From the NCBI GenBank assembly GCA_050084985.1, contig JBITNC010000001.1, positions 62,558,001 to 62,622,000 on the forward strand: DNA of 64,000 nucleotides, given 5' to 3'. Numbering within the stretch: position 1 is the first letter of the stretch; the number at the start of each line of letters is the position of its first letter. A program made the translations under genes and the position numbers. The notes beneath the pieces were generated by a model that saw nothing but the letters and a program-made list of their open reading frames with translations, was not told the DNA's origin and did not search any database. Positions 24,467-35,931 of this stretch are shown in pieces. This stretch comes from Nageia nagi (Eukaryota > Pinophyta).

Positions 24467-25005
24467 CCCTCTTTTTTTTTTTTACCAAATGATTCTCGGG
24501 TTTGGGGGGAAACGAATAATAAGATAGATATGTAATGTTTCACTCTTAATGTTTCTCAAATAATTTCATCCAAATTCTCTTCGAATTCCTTAATGTATTA
24601 AGTGTTTTGGAGTTTTTGATTTTTCTTCAAACATACAAATTTTATGTTTTTCTATCATCTAGGGTATGTCATTTCTTTATGAAAGAAAGGATAAAGTGAA
24701 TGTAGTGATAACAAGGAGATTATTCTAAGATAACCTTTTCATACATTACACATTTACTAGATAATCACTGTTACGATGACATGCAACATTTATTTACATC
24801 ATACAAGGGCAGGGCACCCTATTGCCAAGTGACCTCTAGATGTTTCCATCTAGGTAGATTTTATAATCATATAATTTTTATGTGTTTTATGAATTTTTCA
24901 AATTTTTAGGATTTTATGATTTTATGATTTTTCAATTTTTCAAAATTTTGTTTTTTTTTTTTATGAATTTCTAGGAAATCTATTTGTGATGCATTCAAAT
25001 CGAGT

Positions 25006-26154
25006 CTAAACCGCTGAAGGATTAAATGAGCAATATGTTGAACTAAACAAAAAACTAAAGTCTAATATCACTTGATTATGACAAATTTTAGGAACACAAT
25101 AATCTAAATGTTTGAAAGTCACAGTTTGGGCGATGAAGATGGTTCGTTCTCGATATCTTAAAGTCCATTTGTAAGTACAATCAATTATGATTTTAGGCTT
25201 TTCTATGGGCCACAAGAGACAAAAATATGTCATTAGATCATATTTTGATTTAGGAGAACACCATAGTTCAAATGCGTCGATACAAACAATAACCTGAGAT
25301 CTATTTATTTTGACCTCCCAACCGTAAGATTCGCGTGTATTATAAAATGTCAAGGTAAGTTTTTGTTGAATTTCAATAGGCATGGAAAAGATGTTTGAAT
25401 ATAAAAGAGTAGGAGCATTATGAATAACTTTCATAAACAAATCTTTGTCATACCTATTTTCGAACCCAAGAAAATAATTTCCATTATTCTGTACTTTATG
25501 TTCTTTTAATAATTTTTTGATAATCTCATTTCTAGTCTTTATCTAATTCATTGTTGCAAGTTCAGCAATACGCAAAGCTTGCTTTTTCACTAACTTTCTT
25601 TCCCAAATTGTGTGTCACATTTGCATGCGAGAGCATCTATTAATCTGCCTATAATATTGTTGTTGTGACGTTCTAGGAGGACAAGCCACAAAGGTATTTG
25701 AAAAATCATAAATCACTCTTTTATGAGGTAAATAATGTAGGATTTCATCCATCCATTCTAGGCTTTTTAATAATTGTTTAATGCATTTCATTCTAGCTAA
25801 AAGGAGTGAATACTCAGTTAATTGACAATTTATGACAATCTTTGGTATTCCATAAGGCCATTGTAAATAGAAATCCATTATTCTTTGTGATATTCTTTCC
25901 ATATGGGTGAAAAAGATTGGTGGATCTAAAATAATGCTTACTTCATCTCCACACAAAATGATTCCCCAATCATTATTCCTAGCACAAAACATATTAAATG
26001 TTCTTTCATATTGCTCATCAATAGTCAATTGTAAATGATTCAAAAGATTAAGATCAAATGTATGTCGTAAATATGTTAACACGAAATCACCTGGATATCT
26101 CGGTGGTGGCAATCGTACTTGTGGTGGCATTATGCTACCCTCAGCAGATTCCAT
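25006..26154 (-). pseudogene. unassigned ORF downstream of integrase, two copies of one domain
   Basis: From the ATG at 26,154 one frame runs 382 codons to a TAG at 25,006. It is interrupted only by TGA at 25,615-25,617 and TAG at 25,543-25,545. It starts about 125 bp after the end of pol, in the sense orientation. Two units, residues about 43-155 and 258-370, align almost without gaps: W63/W279; WP at 99-100 and 315-316; PK at 104-105 and 320-321; C110/C326; DFS at 150-152 and 365-367. The period is 216 residues. I see no signal peptide, membrane span or cysteine pattern that would suggest an envelope protein. The position matches the extra or env-like ORFs of some plant Ty3/gypsy elements, but I do not recognise the domain. 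Its function is unknown. Confidence 0.75.
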
Positions 26155-26278
26155 TGCCAGATTTATTTTTTTTGTTTAATTCATTAACACTTGACCAATA
26201 TTAATACTTTTATTTATTTATTATTTTAACAATCAAATAAAATAAAAGAAAACTAATGTACACACACACATTTTTTTT

Positions 26279-27411
26279 TTATGTATAGAAAGGTCGAAGA
26301 TGCATGATGTTTATAGGTTCACGTTCTTCATTTCCTTCTAAATATGATAAATGATAAGCTCCTCTACCAAATTTTTTCTTAATGATATATGGTCCTAACC
26401 AATTCGGAGCAAACTTATCTCTAAGCTGTCATTCTATTCGTGAAGTTTGTTGATTTTCTTTTAAAACCAAATCACCTATTTCAAATTCACGAATTAGAGC
26501 TCTTTTATCAAAGGCTCATTTTATCCTTCTCTTATAAACACGCATGTGCTCTAAAACATTAATACATTTTTCATCTAAAAGCAATAACTGGTCTAAGAGA
26601 GTTTGTCTTGCTTCTTCGTCAGCATTTTGCTCACTTAGATTTACTCTAAGAGATGGTATCTCAAGCTCTATGGGTAGGATGGCTTCTGTTCCATAAACTA
26701 AAGAGAATGGCATTGCCCCACTGGGAGTGCATACACTGGTACGATAAGCCCATAAGGCTTTTGGTATTTGCATATGCCAATCTTTATGAGAATCATTTAC
26801 TTTTTTGCTAAGATGTTTCGGATAGTTTTATTAGTTGCTTCTGCCTATCCATTACCTTGTGGATAATAAGGAGTGGAGAAACTTTGTTTAATTTTATACT
26901 TGTCACATATACATTTTACATCTTTATTTTTAAAATTCTTTCCATTGTCCATAATTAATTGGTTCGGTATACCAAATCTACATATAATATAATTTTCTAT
27001 AAACTCAACGATTCGTGCACCCGTAGTGGAATTCATGGGAATGGCCTCTACCCATTTGGTAAAATATTCAGTCGCCGTAATTATGAACTTATGTCCACCA
27101 GAAGAGGTAGGTGTAATTTGTCCTATTAAATCTAATGCCCATTTAGAGAATGGCCAAAGTGATTGTATAGGATGTAGCTCCTGAGATGGTTGTGAAAATA
27201 AATGAGAGTATTGTTGACATTTAAAGCATTTTTTAACATATTCACAACAATCCTTTTCCATAGTAGGCCAATAATACCCCATCCGTATTAACCATTTTAC
27301 AATTGCAACCCCATTAAAATGTCCTCCACATATTCCATCATGAGCAGAAGATATAGCCTTTTTAACATCATCCCATTCAAGGCATCTGAGTAAAATACCA
27401 TTAAAATTTCG
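26279..27411 (-). pseudogene. integrase, element B
   Basis: The integrase is broken into frames 26,845-27,282 and 26,516-26,773 plus a short tail. The N-terminal zinc finger (His-His from about 27,345, then 'CFKCQQ') is followed by the catalytic core: Asp in 'ALDLIG', Asp in 'IMDNGKNF', and the Glu region after 'PYYPQGNG'. Next come 'PKALWAYRTS' and a C-terminal GPY/F module ('NWLGPYIIKKKFGRGAYHLS') ending about 26,279. A TAG at 26,845-26,847 just before the Glu region fits CAG to TAG. TGAs at 26,516-26,518 and about 26,428 are consistent with CGA to TGA. It would insert the cDNA and make the 5 bp target duplication seen. No chromodomain is visible. Confidence 0.88.
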
Positions 27412-28137
27412 TCAATGTAAAATGTCCCCTAACAAACAATACTTAGTTGCTTTAATTTTAAAAGCTCGTCGTGCTAATTTATTAAGGTTTGCAGGAAGAT
27501 TTCCAAATTTTAAAAAGTCTATCAGTTCTTTATACCAATTATCTTTATCATTTATATCAATATTTAATACACTTTTTACTTCATCTTCCTGTTGTAAGGA
27601 TGATTGAGGTAATTGAATTATCTCAACTCGAATGGAAGATTGTTTAGGATCCTCTGGGATGAGAGATCCAATAGAAGCCATAGCATCTGCAAATATATTA
27701 GATGATCTTGGTGCTACTTCTATATTAAATTGATCAAAGGATTTTAATAATTTCTCAACTAACACTTTATACTTTTGAAGTAAAGGCTCTTTACATTGAT
27801 AAATTCCTTTCACTTGATTTACAATGAGTAAAGAGTCTCCAATAAGCTTTATTCTTTTGAGGTTTAATTTAATAGCAATTATTAATGCTAATATCAAAGC
27901 TTCATATTCTGCATTATTATTAGTACAAGGGAATTTTAGTTTAAATGAATAAGGTATAGGGATACCTTGCGTGTTTATGAATACAACACCTGCTCCACCA
28001 CCTTGTTCACATCGAGAGCCATCAAAATGTATTGTCATGTCCCAATCATTTTCAGGTTCTACAAGTATTTCGATTTTATCTAATTGAAATACTCCATCAT
28101 CGGGTAATTCAACAACAAGTGGTTTATCATCTTGCAA
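27412..28137 (-). pseudogene. second (archaeal-type) RNase H, element B
   Basis: This is an open frame of 241 residues. It has a full type-1 RNase H catalytic set: Asp in 'IHFDGSRCEQGGGAGV', Glu in 'NNNAEYEAL', Asp in 'LIGDSLLIVNQVKG' and Asp in 'NIFADAMAS'. It lies between the usual RT-linked RNase H and the integrase. An additional RNase H of this type at this place is a known hallmark of the Tat branch of plant Ty3/gypsy elements. This segment has no stop of its own, but it belongs to a polyprotein broken elsewhere. Confidence 0.88.
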
Positions 28138-28144
28138 TGGGGTC

Positions 28145-28734
28145 TCAGCGAGATAGTCCTTTTATTGACTTTTGTCCGATAAAATGTAAATCAAATTCAG
28201 TTAAATACATTATCCACTTTATAGTTCTTGAATTTTGATAAGTTTTATTTATCATATATTTCAATGGATCTACCTTAGAAATTACATAGGTTGTGTGATT
28301 AAGCATATAATGTCGAAGTTTTTTAGTAGCAAAAACGACGGCAAGACATAATTTTTCCAAATATATATACTTAATCTCGTAGCTCACTAGGTTTCTACTC
28401 AAATAGTATATAGCTTGCTCTTTATTGTGTTCATTCTTTTGAGCAAGCATTGTCCCTAAGGCGTTTCAGTAGCAAAAATATATAATAAAAAAGGTACATT
28501 TTTTCTTGGTGGAATTAAGACAGGAGGCGATAATAAATATCTTTTAATTTCATCAAATGCCTCTTGTTGCTCTTTGCCCCTATGATATGCTATCCCCTTT
28601 TTTAATAACTTTGTAAATGGTTTACATTTATCAGAAAGTTGAGCTATAAACCTCCTGATGGCTTGTAACTTACCCTGTAAACTCTGTAATTGTTTAAGAT
28701 TTGCGAGAGGTGGCATATCTACAACTGCCTTCAC
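28145..28734 (-). pseudogene. RT connection and first RNase H, element B
   Basis: Frames 28,456-28,734 and 28,145-28,450 encode the RT thumb/connection ('LQSLQGKLQAIRRFIAQLS', then 'LLKKG') and the Ty3-type RNase H ('QAIYYLSRNLVSYEIKY', 'EKLCLAVVFATKKLRHYM'). They are separated by a frameshift near 28,453. The start of the RNase H with its first catalytic Asp is not clean. It would degrade template RNA during reverse transcription. Confidence 0.82.
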
Positions 28735-29430
28735 TTTATTAGGATCTATTTCGATCCCTCATCGAGACACAATAAATCCTAGTAGTTTTCCCGAAGTTAC
28801 ACCAAAAACACACTTTTTTGGATTTAATCTTACTTTATGTTCTAATAGTCTGTCCAAAACTTTAATTAGGTCTTTTCCATGATCTATTCGATGTTTGGAT
28901 CTAACCAACAAATCATCAACATAATCCTCTACTATGTCATGCATATAATCATGGAATATATAAGTCATAGCCCTTTGATAAGTTGCCCAGCATTCTTTAA
29001 TCCAAAAGGCATTACTTTATAACAAAAGATACCCCACGGAGTTATAAAAGCTGTTTTATGTTGATCTTCAAGAGCTATTTTTATTTGATTATAACCGGAA
29101 AAGCCATCCATTAATGATAGCATATCATGTCCTGCTGTCGAATCTACCAAGCTATCAATGTTAGGTAGAGGGAAATCATCTTTGGGACAAGCTTTGTTAA
29201 GATCACAGAAATCTATGCATATTCATATTTTTCCACTTGGTTTTTTCACAGGTACCATATTAGATATCCAATCCGAATAATCTATAGGTTGTATAAATTT
29301 GGCTTCTAATAATTTTTGGAGTTCTTCTTTTACCATTAAAGCTATAGTAGGATGCATCTTACGCAATTTTTGTTTAACAGGTTTAGCATCAGGCTTTAAG
29401 GCTAAATTATGTACTACTAGTTTAGGGTCT
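28735..29430 (-). pseudogene. reverse transcriptase, element B
   Basis: RT motifs run in order: 'KLLEAKFIQPIDYSDW', 'VPVKKPSGK', 'CDLNKACPKDDFPLPNID', 'MDGFSGYNQIKIA', 'TPWGIFCYKVMPFGLKNAG' and the active-site 'YVDDLLVRSK'. Breaks: TGA at 29,223-29,225 between Ile and Ile where an Arg is expected; a one-base frameshift just after 'KNAG' near 28,980; and TGA at 28,759-28,761 after 'IVSR'. Both TGAs are consistent with CGA to TGA. The catalytic Asp pair of YVDD is intact. Confidence 0.9.
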
Positions 29431-30251
29431 ATTCCAGGCATGTCCGCATATGACCATGCAAATACCTTTTCTCTTTCTTTTAATAAGGTTATAATCTTTT
29501 CTTGTTCAGTTTCTGTGAGATTTTCTCCTAATTGAATTATTTTAGGATTCTGAGGATCATTACTGATGTTTATTTCTAAGACCTTTTCAGTAAGCATATG
29601 CGATCCTTCTTCTAATTGATTCGGTACCGGTATCCAACCATTATCGTTAATGCTATATTCTTCATCACATTCTTGAATTTGCTTATTTGTGCATACTTGA
29701 CTTTCATAGGCATCAAATATGTAATCTATGTTTTTGAATTCATGTACCAAAGGATTGGATGATACAAGAGAAAAATCGGCAATTATTTCATCTGTAGGAG
29801 TATCGGCTATTATTTTGATTAAATCATGATTTTCATTGGCTTCATCTATTTGTTCACTATTTTGATCTTCAACATCATTTTCTTTTATTATAACCATATT
29901 CACCGATGGTATATCGAAACATGAACTGATTGATAATTCAACATTTCTATTTATTTTTTCTTGTACATCACTTGATGAGCATGAATGGTTTCGAGGTGAT
30001 TCAATATTATTTATGAAAAGCGCTTTGAGCCCTTCTAAGACATCCATTGCACCTAATAGTTCTTCTCTTACATCAATACTTTCTTGTACTATGGATTCTT
30101 TTTCTAAAATCTCTTCATTATAATCCAAATTTTCTTCTTCCAAATTTCCTAATTTATCAAGATTTTTATATCCATTCTTATAGCCTAATCCACTTTTATC
30201 AGTGGGATCTTGATATTGTAATTCAATTATTTCTCGACGAACCTTGTTCAT
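29431..30251 (-). pseudogene. protease-RT linker of Pol, element B
   Basis: The frame from 30,251 continues into the RT start and ends at 29,223. The part before RT is a long acidic, low-similarity linker rich in Glu, Asp and Asn. Near its end 'KEREKVFAWSYADMPGIDP' is the conserved lead-in to Ty3/gypsy RT. Confidence 0.75.
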
Positions 30252-31410
30252 ATCGACCCAATCCTCGTCCTTGCCAATTACATTTGTTAAAATATTTTAA
30301 GACAAATGTTCTTGAACATGGCGATAAATATTTCATATCATTATTGAAATATCCTTCATATATTTGATCGGATATTGTTGATATAGGATCTACTATTCCC
30401 ACATAAACAAACATTGTTTGATTAGGTATTTCACCTAAAAGCACTATTTGTCCAATCACATTGGGTGATTCAGATAATCTACCCACTTCTTGTGATGAAG
30501 GTATATTAAATATCACATCATCTATATCATATTCCCCCATCCCTAAATCCCTTATTTTAATCTTTACTGGATATACATTGGATGAGTTATCATTACATGT
30601 AGTATTTACCTGTTTTGATGAAGATGCTCCATGCTTTTCATCTAAAGTTTTAGCAACTTTTTCCCAAGCATCTTTATCTTGTATAACTATATCATTTTTT
30701 ACTTCTATGACTTCAGATTGATTCATATTTTCGTTCATTAATATAGTCGATAGATTAGGAGATGGTAATGTCACTTCATTTGTATCAAAGATTAAGTTAC
30801 AATGTGAATAAGGATCTGGGTCTTTAAACACACAATGAACTTTATCCTTATAGATGTACTTTAAACATCCATGATAAGTTGATGGAACACATTGCATTTC
30901 TCTAATCCATGGACGTCCTAGAAGAACATTATATTGTATAATATTTCCTTCAATTATATGTAATAATGTTTGGATGGTTTTAGCACCTACTGTAATTGGC
31001 AGCACTATTGATCCCAGAGTTGAACACACTGCATCATTAAAAGCTCTAATTTGCAAAGAAGGAGCTAAGATAATTGATTTTGGTAAATTCAGCTTTTTAT
31101 ATGCAGCGTCTGAAATTATATTTATGGCTGAACCCTCATCTATTAAAATTCTTTTAAATAATTTTCCATCTACATTACCAATTATATGTAAGGGTGGATC
31201 AAGTCCGCCTGGTCCTTTGTTATTTAATCTTTCTTGTTCGTAGAAGGTGATACTAGGTTGTTGAGATATTCTCAAACTTTCAACTATTGAAATGAAGTTA
31301 TTGGGATTACTGATATCCACTTGAATTTCTTGTAGAATTTGATTCATAGCTTCCCTATAACTCTCATACTGTTGTAATAATTCAAATAAAGTCATCTTTA
31401 CTGGAGACAT
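30223..31410 (-). pseudogene. aspartic protease, element B
   Basis: The frame is 395 residues. The retropepsin core is at residues about 50-210: 'RILIDEGSAINII' (catalytic Asp91) and 'VLLGRPWIREM'. It is homologous to the element A protease over its length, including 'DEGS' in place of the usual D-[ST]-G. The C-terminal 180 residues are a variable acidic and Ser-rich linker. The end overlaps the start of the next frame (30,251) by 29 bp, consistent with a frameshift mutation or expression shift. It would cut the Gag-Pol polyprotein. Confidence 0.85.
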
Positions 31411-31519
31411 TTTTAACTATCGTTGAAGAACACCTTTTATCAAAACTTTAGGTTGCAGTGGAGGAGGTATAGGTTGTATATTAATTGGGTTTGATGTCGA
31501 TTGATTTTTTCGAGGATTA

Positions 31520-32132
31520 TCCTATTTATTCTGATATTGTTGTGCTCTTGTGGCTATACCAATCATATGTATTGAATCATCTATAGTTCCTATAAATGGT
31601 ATATCCTTATTATCCCCTGTATAGTTCAATTGATTTGGGATAACTACCACATTATTAGCCTGATGTGAGGGTAAAGGATTTTGATATATCCCTAAATTTT
31701 GATTTGAAGGCACAACAGGATTATCCACATCTATCTTTCGACTATCTATCAAGTCTTGAATTTTGTGTTGTAAAGTTCGACATTTATTTGTATTATGTCC
31801 CTTTTGCCTATGATAAGCACAAAATTCATTTTCCTTATACCATTTACTTTCTTTAGCATTAGGATTTTCAGGCTTTATATCAGGTAATGTAATCATACCA
31901 TTATCACATAATTTTTTAAGTATTTCGGCTAATGATTCTGATAATGGAGTAAAGTTTCTTTTAGGTTTAGGTTCAACACTTTCTTCTATTTTTGAAGAAG
32001 GACCATAATTTTTTGTCGTAGCTATTTGGTTATTTTGTGGTTGTTTACTAATGTTCTCATTTTGATTACCTTTTTTGTATTCTTTTTTCTTAAGTTTTAA
32101 CTCTCCATCTTGAATTTTAACTCTTTCTATAA
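31520..32132 (-). pseudogene. Gag nucleocapsid (zinc knuckle), element B
   Basis: The frame 31,522-31,896 holds the knuckle C-x2-H-x4-H-x4-C ('CAYHRQKGHNTNKC'), an altered CCHC also seen in element A. It is followed by 'IQDLIDSRKIDVDNP'. Upstream to 32,132 the Lys-rich linker continues in a shifted frame. It would bind the element RNA for packaging. Confidence 0.8.
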
Positions 32133-32813
32133 CTACTGCCTGAGCAATAGCTTCCTCAAAAGTTTTATGTGTTGAATTTGGAGAACACTAGCTATTGGTC
32201 TTAAACAACTTTGGCTAAATAATTTAACCAATTCTTCTTGTGGTATTGTATAAGGCATACTAGTGAGTATAGCCCACCATCTTGAGATGTAATCTTGTAT
32301 GGTTTCATCAGGAAATTGTTGCAATCTTGTAAGATCCGTAATTGAAGATTTTTCTTTAATATTAATTCTAAAATGTTCAAGAAATTGATTAGACAATTGT
32401 TCGAACGTATATAAACTATGCATAGGTAAACTATTATACCAATCCAAAGCTTGGCCTGCGAGTGTCATAGGAAATATACGTAACATTAATGAATCATCAT
32501 TGACTATTTGATAACTAGAAAATGAAAATTTTCTCAAGTGTTCTTTAGGGTCTTCTCTTCCTTTAAATGACTCTATTTTAGGAAATTCGAACCTATATGG
32601 GAGTTTCTTTTTTGGAATACATGGATGAATAGGATCATTGCAAATATTCTTGTAATTTAACTTTTGAAGTCCTTGAAGATTCAATTCTCGATTTATAAAA
32701 TCTTTCATAAAGCTTTCTAATTCTTTATCAGTTTCTATGACCTTGAATGTGCCTATGATATCTCCGAGTATTTGGATCCTTTTCCGAAATTGATCTTGAA
32801 GTATAAGACTCAT
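32133..32813 (-). pseudogene. Gag core, element B
   Basis: The frame is 226 residues with the retrotransposon Gag domain: 'PIHPCIPKKKLPYRFEFPKI', 'MTLAGQALDWYNSLP' and 'FLEHFRINIKEKSS'. It ends by frameshift near 32,180 ('LQIQHIKLLRK', where element A continues 'LQIQQYNTLEEV'). It would assemble virus-like particles. Confidence 0.87.
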
Positions 32814-32851
32814 AATCAGAAGGAATTTCTAATGGTGGTGGAGGTAATATT

Positions 32852-33877
32852 TTAAGAGGTGAATGTCTCATGGAATAGGAATTCTAGGAGGTTTTTGAGG
32901 TATCCCTTTTTCATGTAGGTCTCTTCCCCTATAATCAGGTAGTCTTGCTTGATTTTGGGTTTGTTCAACCCAATTTTTAATAGAATCTCGCTTTTGTTTA
33001 TCATATAATCTTTGAAGTTCTGATTCTTTTTCCATTTCCTTTTGTAATAAAATGGTTGCCTCTCTATCAGTGCTTCTTGTCTGTCTATATAAGGATCTCG
33101 ATATCTTTGTATTTGACTTCCTTCAGGAGTTTCTAGTTTTAAATTCCTTATTTTTTGATATTCATCCCACTGTCTTTGTTTTTCTTTCTCAATGTGTAGA
33201 TATCGTTCCTTTTTTATCTTTTCATTTTCTAATTCTTTACGTTGTAATTCTTGTAAATGAAGTTGAATCTCGTGCTCTTTATGAAGTCTTTTCTTTTCTT
33301 GTTCCAAGAAATCATTTCTTTCTTTCTTTGCTTGTTCTTGTTCTATAAATTTTCTTTTATCTCTAAGAAATTTCTCTTCCATTTCTTTTTAATTTATCCT
33401 CTTGTTCTTGCAATTTACTAAGTTCATCGGCTTTTCTTTTTTCTTCCTCTAGGATATATTGCCTGTCTGAAGCCCTTTTAATATCCTCAGCATATACTTC
33501 CGTGAACCTTTTACCAATTGTTGTTTTATATAATTGTCATTTTTGTAGTTCTTCATAAGAAGGTATCTCTTTTACTTTAAACTTAGATGTCCTTCTATTT
33601 GATCCTTCTTTTGTGGCATAAGATTTTTTCGTTTGTTTCATTGAAAGTTCCTTTTGAGATAAATTAATCAAAGGTATTGCAGCTTCATTTCTTCTTAATT
33701 CGAAAGAAAAAGAAGATCCCTCCTTTCAATTTGAAGAACTGACTCTTCTACCATCTGATGATTGACTAATTCTTTCATATTTAATTTTATAGGGCTCAGT
33801 CTATGGTATTGCTATAGTGTTGGCCTGAGATTTATTCTCATTAATTTCTAAGTTATCAAGCTTTTGATCCAGTTTTT
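32852..33877 (-). pseudogene. coiled-coil Gag extension, element B
   Basis: The frame 32,852-33,382 is extremely rich in Lys, Glu, Gln and Arg, with heptad-like spacing over its first ~100 residues. A coiled coil is very likely. Upstream (about 33,390-33,620) another frame continues the charged protein ('DIKRASDRQYILEEEKRKAD'), and it includes 'KVKEIPSYEEL', shared with element A. Several frameshifts and stops separate the parts. Confidence 0.6.
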
Positions 33878-34204
33878 CTATATCTCCGTTAATCTAGAAG
33901 ACATATTAGGCATATCCCTAAGATTAGCTATACGATGACGAATTTCAATCAATTCTTCCTCTAACACTTGTGTTCTATTCCTTGCGATAGGATTATCTAT
34001 AATTTGACTTTGTAATCTAGATTGATTATAACCACAATCATCATCTTTACCTCCATAACAAACGACCCATGAATTTGATTCTTCTAAAAGAGGTGGCTTC
34101 CTAACTGAAGACTCAATTAAATCCATATCATTTGGATCTAATTCTTGTATATTTAATGGGTATTCTTGTATTTGCTTAGCAGTCATACTTCTAGTTTGAA
34201 CCAT
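33878..34204 (-). pseudogene. Gag N-terminus, element B
   Basis: I place the start at 34,204, giving 'MVQTRSMTAKQIQ'. Starts of the form MVQTRS are common in plant retrotransposon Gag proteins. Six in-frame codons lie upstream of it after another ATG at 34,222. The first ~108 residues are acidic, and the frame ends at 33,878 by mutation. Confidence 0.6.
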
Positions 34205-34222
34205 TTTAAATATCATAAACAA

Positions 34223-35307
34223 ACATCGTAAACAAAAAACTTTATTTTTTATCTTTTAGATTATATTTTCGAGAAAACAATTTAATGCACAAACATCCTA
34301 TATGCAAGCCTACTTTTAACGATATGCTTATCTTTTTAACTTTTTCGCATATTTTTAATGTCTGAATTACATGAGCGATATGAGTTGTTTATTTTTTAAT
34401 CTTTTTAATTTTCCTAATTTGCTTTGACTAGTCAAGTGTAAAACAAGGTAGGTTGGGTTATTCTAACATTTGCAAGTTTCTATGGCTTTTGGCTTGGTTC
34501 TAGATGAGTCTCTTTTTTGACTCCTACCTAAAGGAAAGTTACCTTGGTCATCACCTCCAAGTGTAACTGGCTCTATGGTTTCAAGTGCATTATATCGGTG
34601 GTTACAAAGAAGTAAGAATTAACGGTTGGTAGCGACATCCAACTCGTTAATGTTCAATTATTTCTCAAGGCCTTTATGAAATGCATTTAAACAAGTAAGA
34701 TAGATTTATGCATACTACCCTCCCAAAAGATATTAAATGTAATAAATTACTTCCTCTTACTAGTCACATATCCCTTCGACCTCTAATGGAGTGATAAGGG
34801 CAGACTTGGTAAGAGGTGATTATATGTGGATAATTTAACCCTTCTTATCAGTCTATTCTGGTCACCTTAGATCGCACGAAGCGCAAAGGGAGAGCATAAG
34901 TAGACAAGATAGAAAGTATTTAATGTGTACATATCTTTAATCCAAACATTAAAAATAAATACCTAACATTATAAAAAAATAAATTAATAACAAATGCATT
35001 TAACCTTTTACTACCCTTTTCCTAAATGCACTTTGAGCAGAGAAATCACACACAGTTTTACCGATTGTCATTTTAAATTAACTTGCTGTATTCAGGTCAG
35101 GTTATAAAACATACCGGATTTCACAGAGATCATTACTGACTTTGACAGGATAGGTGCCGATCCGAAGAACACAGAAAACAAAACAAAGCAACAAATCAAA
35201 CAGAGTAAGTTAGTATCCGATTCCATAGGATGCAAACAGAAAAAATAAAACAAAACAACATGCAACTGATCCTATTTTTGTTTTAATTTTCTGAAATGCA
35301 TGCAAGG
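34223..35307 (-). other. 5' leader, element B
   Basis: About 1.1 kb of non-coding leader. It shares with element A's leader the blocks near 34,430-34,560 and the GGTCGAAGGGATATGTGACT and GTGACCAGAATAGACTGATA modules (34,755-34,865), in single copy here but multiplied in A. Confidence 0.6.
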
Positions 35308-35326
35308 GGCCCTCCTTCTAGCGCCA
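35308..35326 (-). other. primer-binding site, element B
   Basis: On the minus strand TGGCGCTAGAAGGAGGGCC follows three bases after the LTR end ACACA. It differs from element A at one base. I cannot name the tRNA with confidence. Confidence 0.75.
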
Positions 35327-35923
35327 GATTGTGTATATCAAATTATGAACCTAAAATGCAATTTAGAAAGATAAATCATTCAACATAATTAATCATGAAC
35401 ATATTCGATAATACACATCGATAATAGTAATGATATTATATTCTAAAGTATTTGAATACAAATAAGCAAGTTTTTATTGATCTGTTGTAATCAACATTTG
35501 ACAGCGATCGTTTGAATCGATAACAATCAATGCGGGTGGATGGACAACGATCAGTCTTTATTATCTATCTGGTGAATCACCATCAACCAATCTTTGAATC
35601 ACCGATAATCAGCTTTGTATGTACTGGAGTAATCTTCACAGAGTTTTGAAGTGTTTTTATCTATTCCTTTGTTATTTTCTTCCGCACTTACTTCCATCGT
35701 TCTTCTCCTGTATTGACCCTACACACAGAAAATGAACAACACATCAAAAGCATACCTGCTCTCACATATGAATCTGCAAAATGAACAACATAATCTGGAA
35801 ATATAATCGAGAGGAAATTAACTATTGATCAAGCTTACAACCTTTACTAATAACCTCCTGATATGATTTTAGCAGAGCTTCGCTACATAAAAATTAGGTC
35901 CCTTTGTTCACGTACCAAGCTTC

Positions 35924-35931
35924 AATTTATA
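35924..35931 (-). promoter_or_regulatory. LTR TATA box, element B
   Basis: TATAAATT on the minus strand is set between two GAAGC motifs. It lies upstream of the GAACAAAGGGACC block that is conserved with element A. The copy in the 3' LTR is at 20,625-20,632. Confidence 0.55.

Larger units (their letters stand above)
22453..25005 (-). other. 3' non-coding region, element B
   Basis: There is no gene here. Contents on the minus strand: a GC-richer block at about 24,330-24,420 shared with element A; three hairpin-ended units (23,619-23,971); a cluster of CGATC motifs at about 23,148-23,245; and a module near 22,550-22,690 also found in A. A further CTATTGCCA block lies near 24,810-24,840. Confidence 0.6.
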
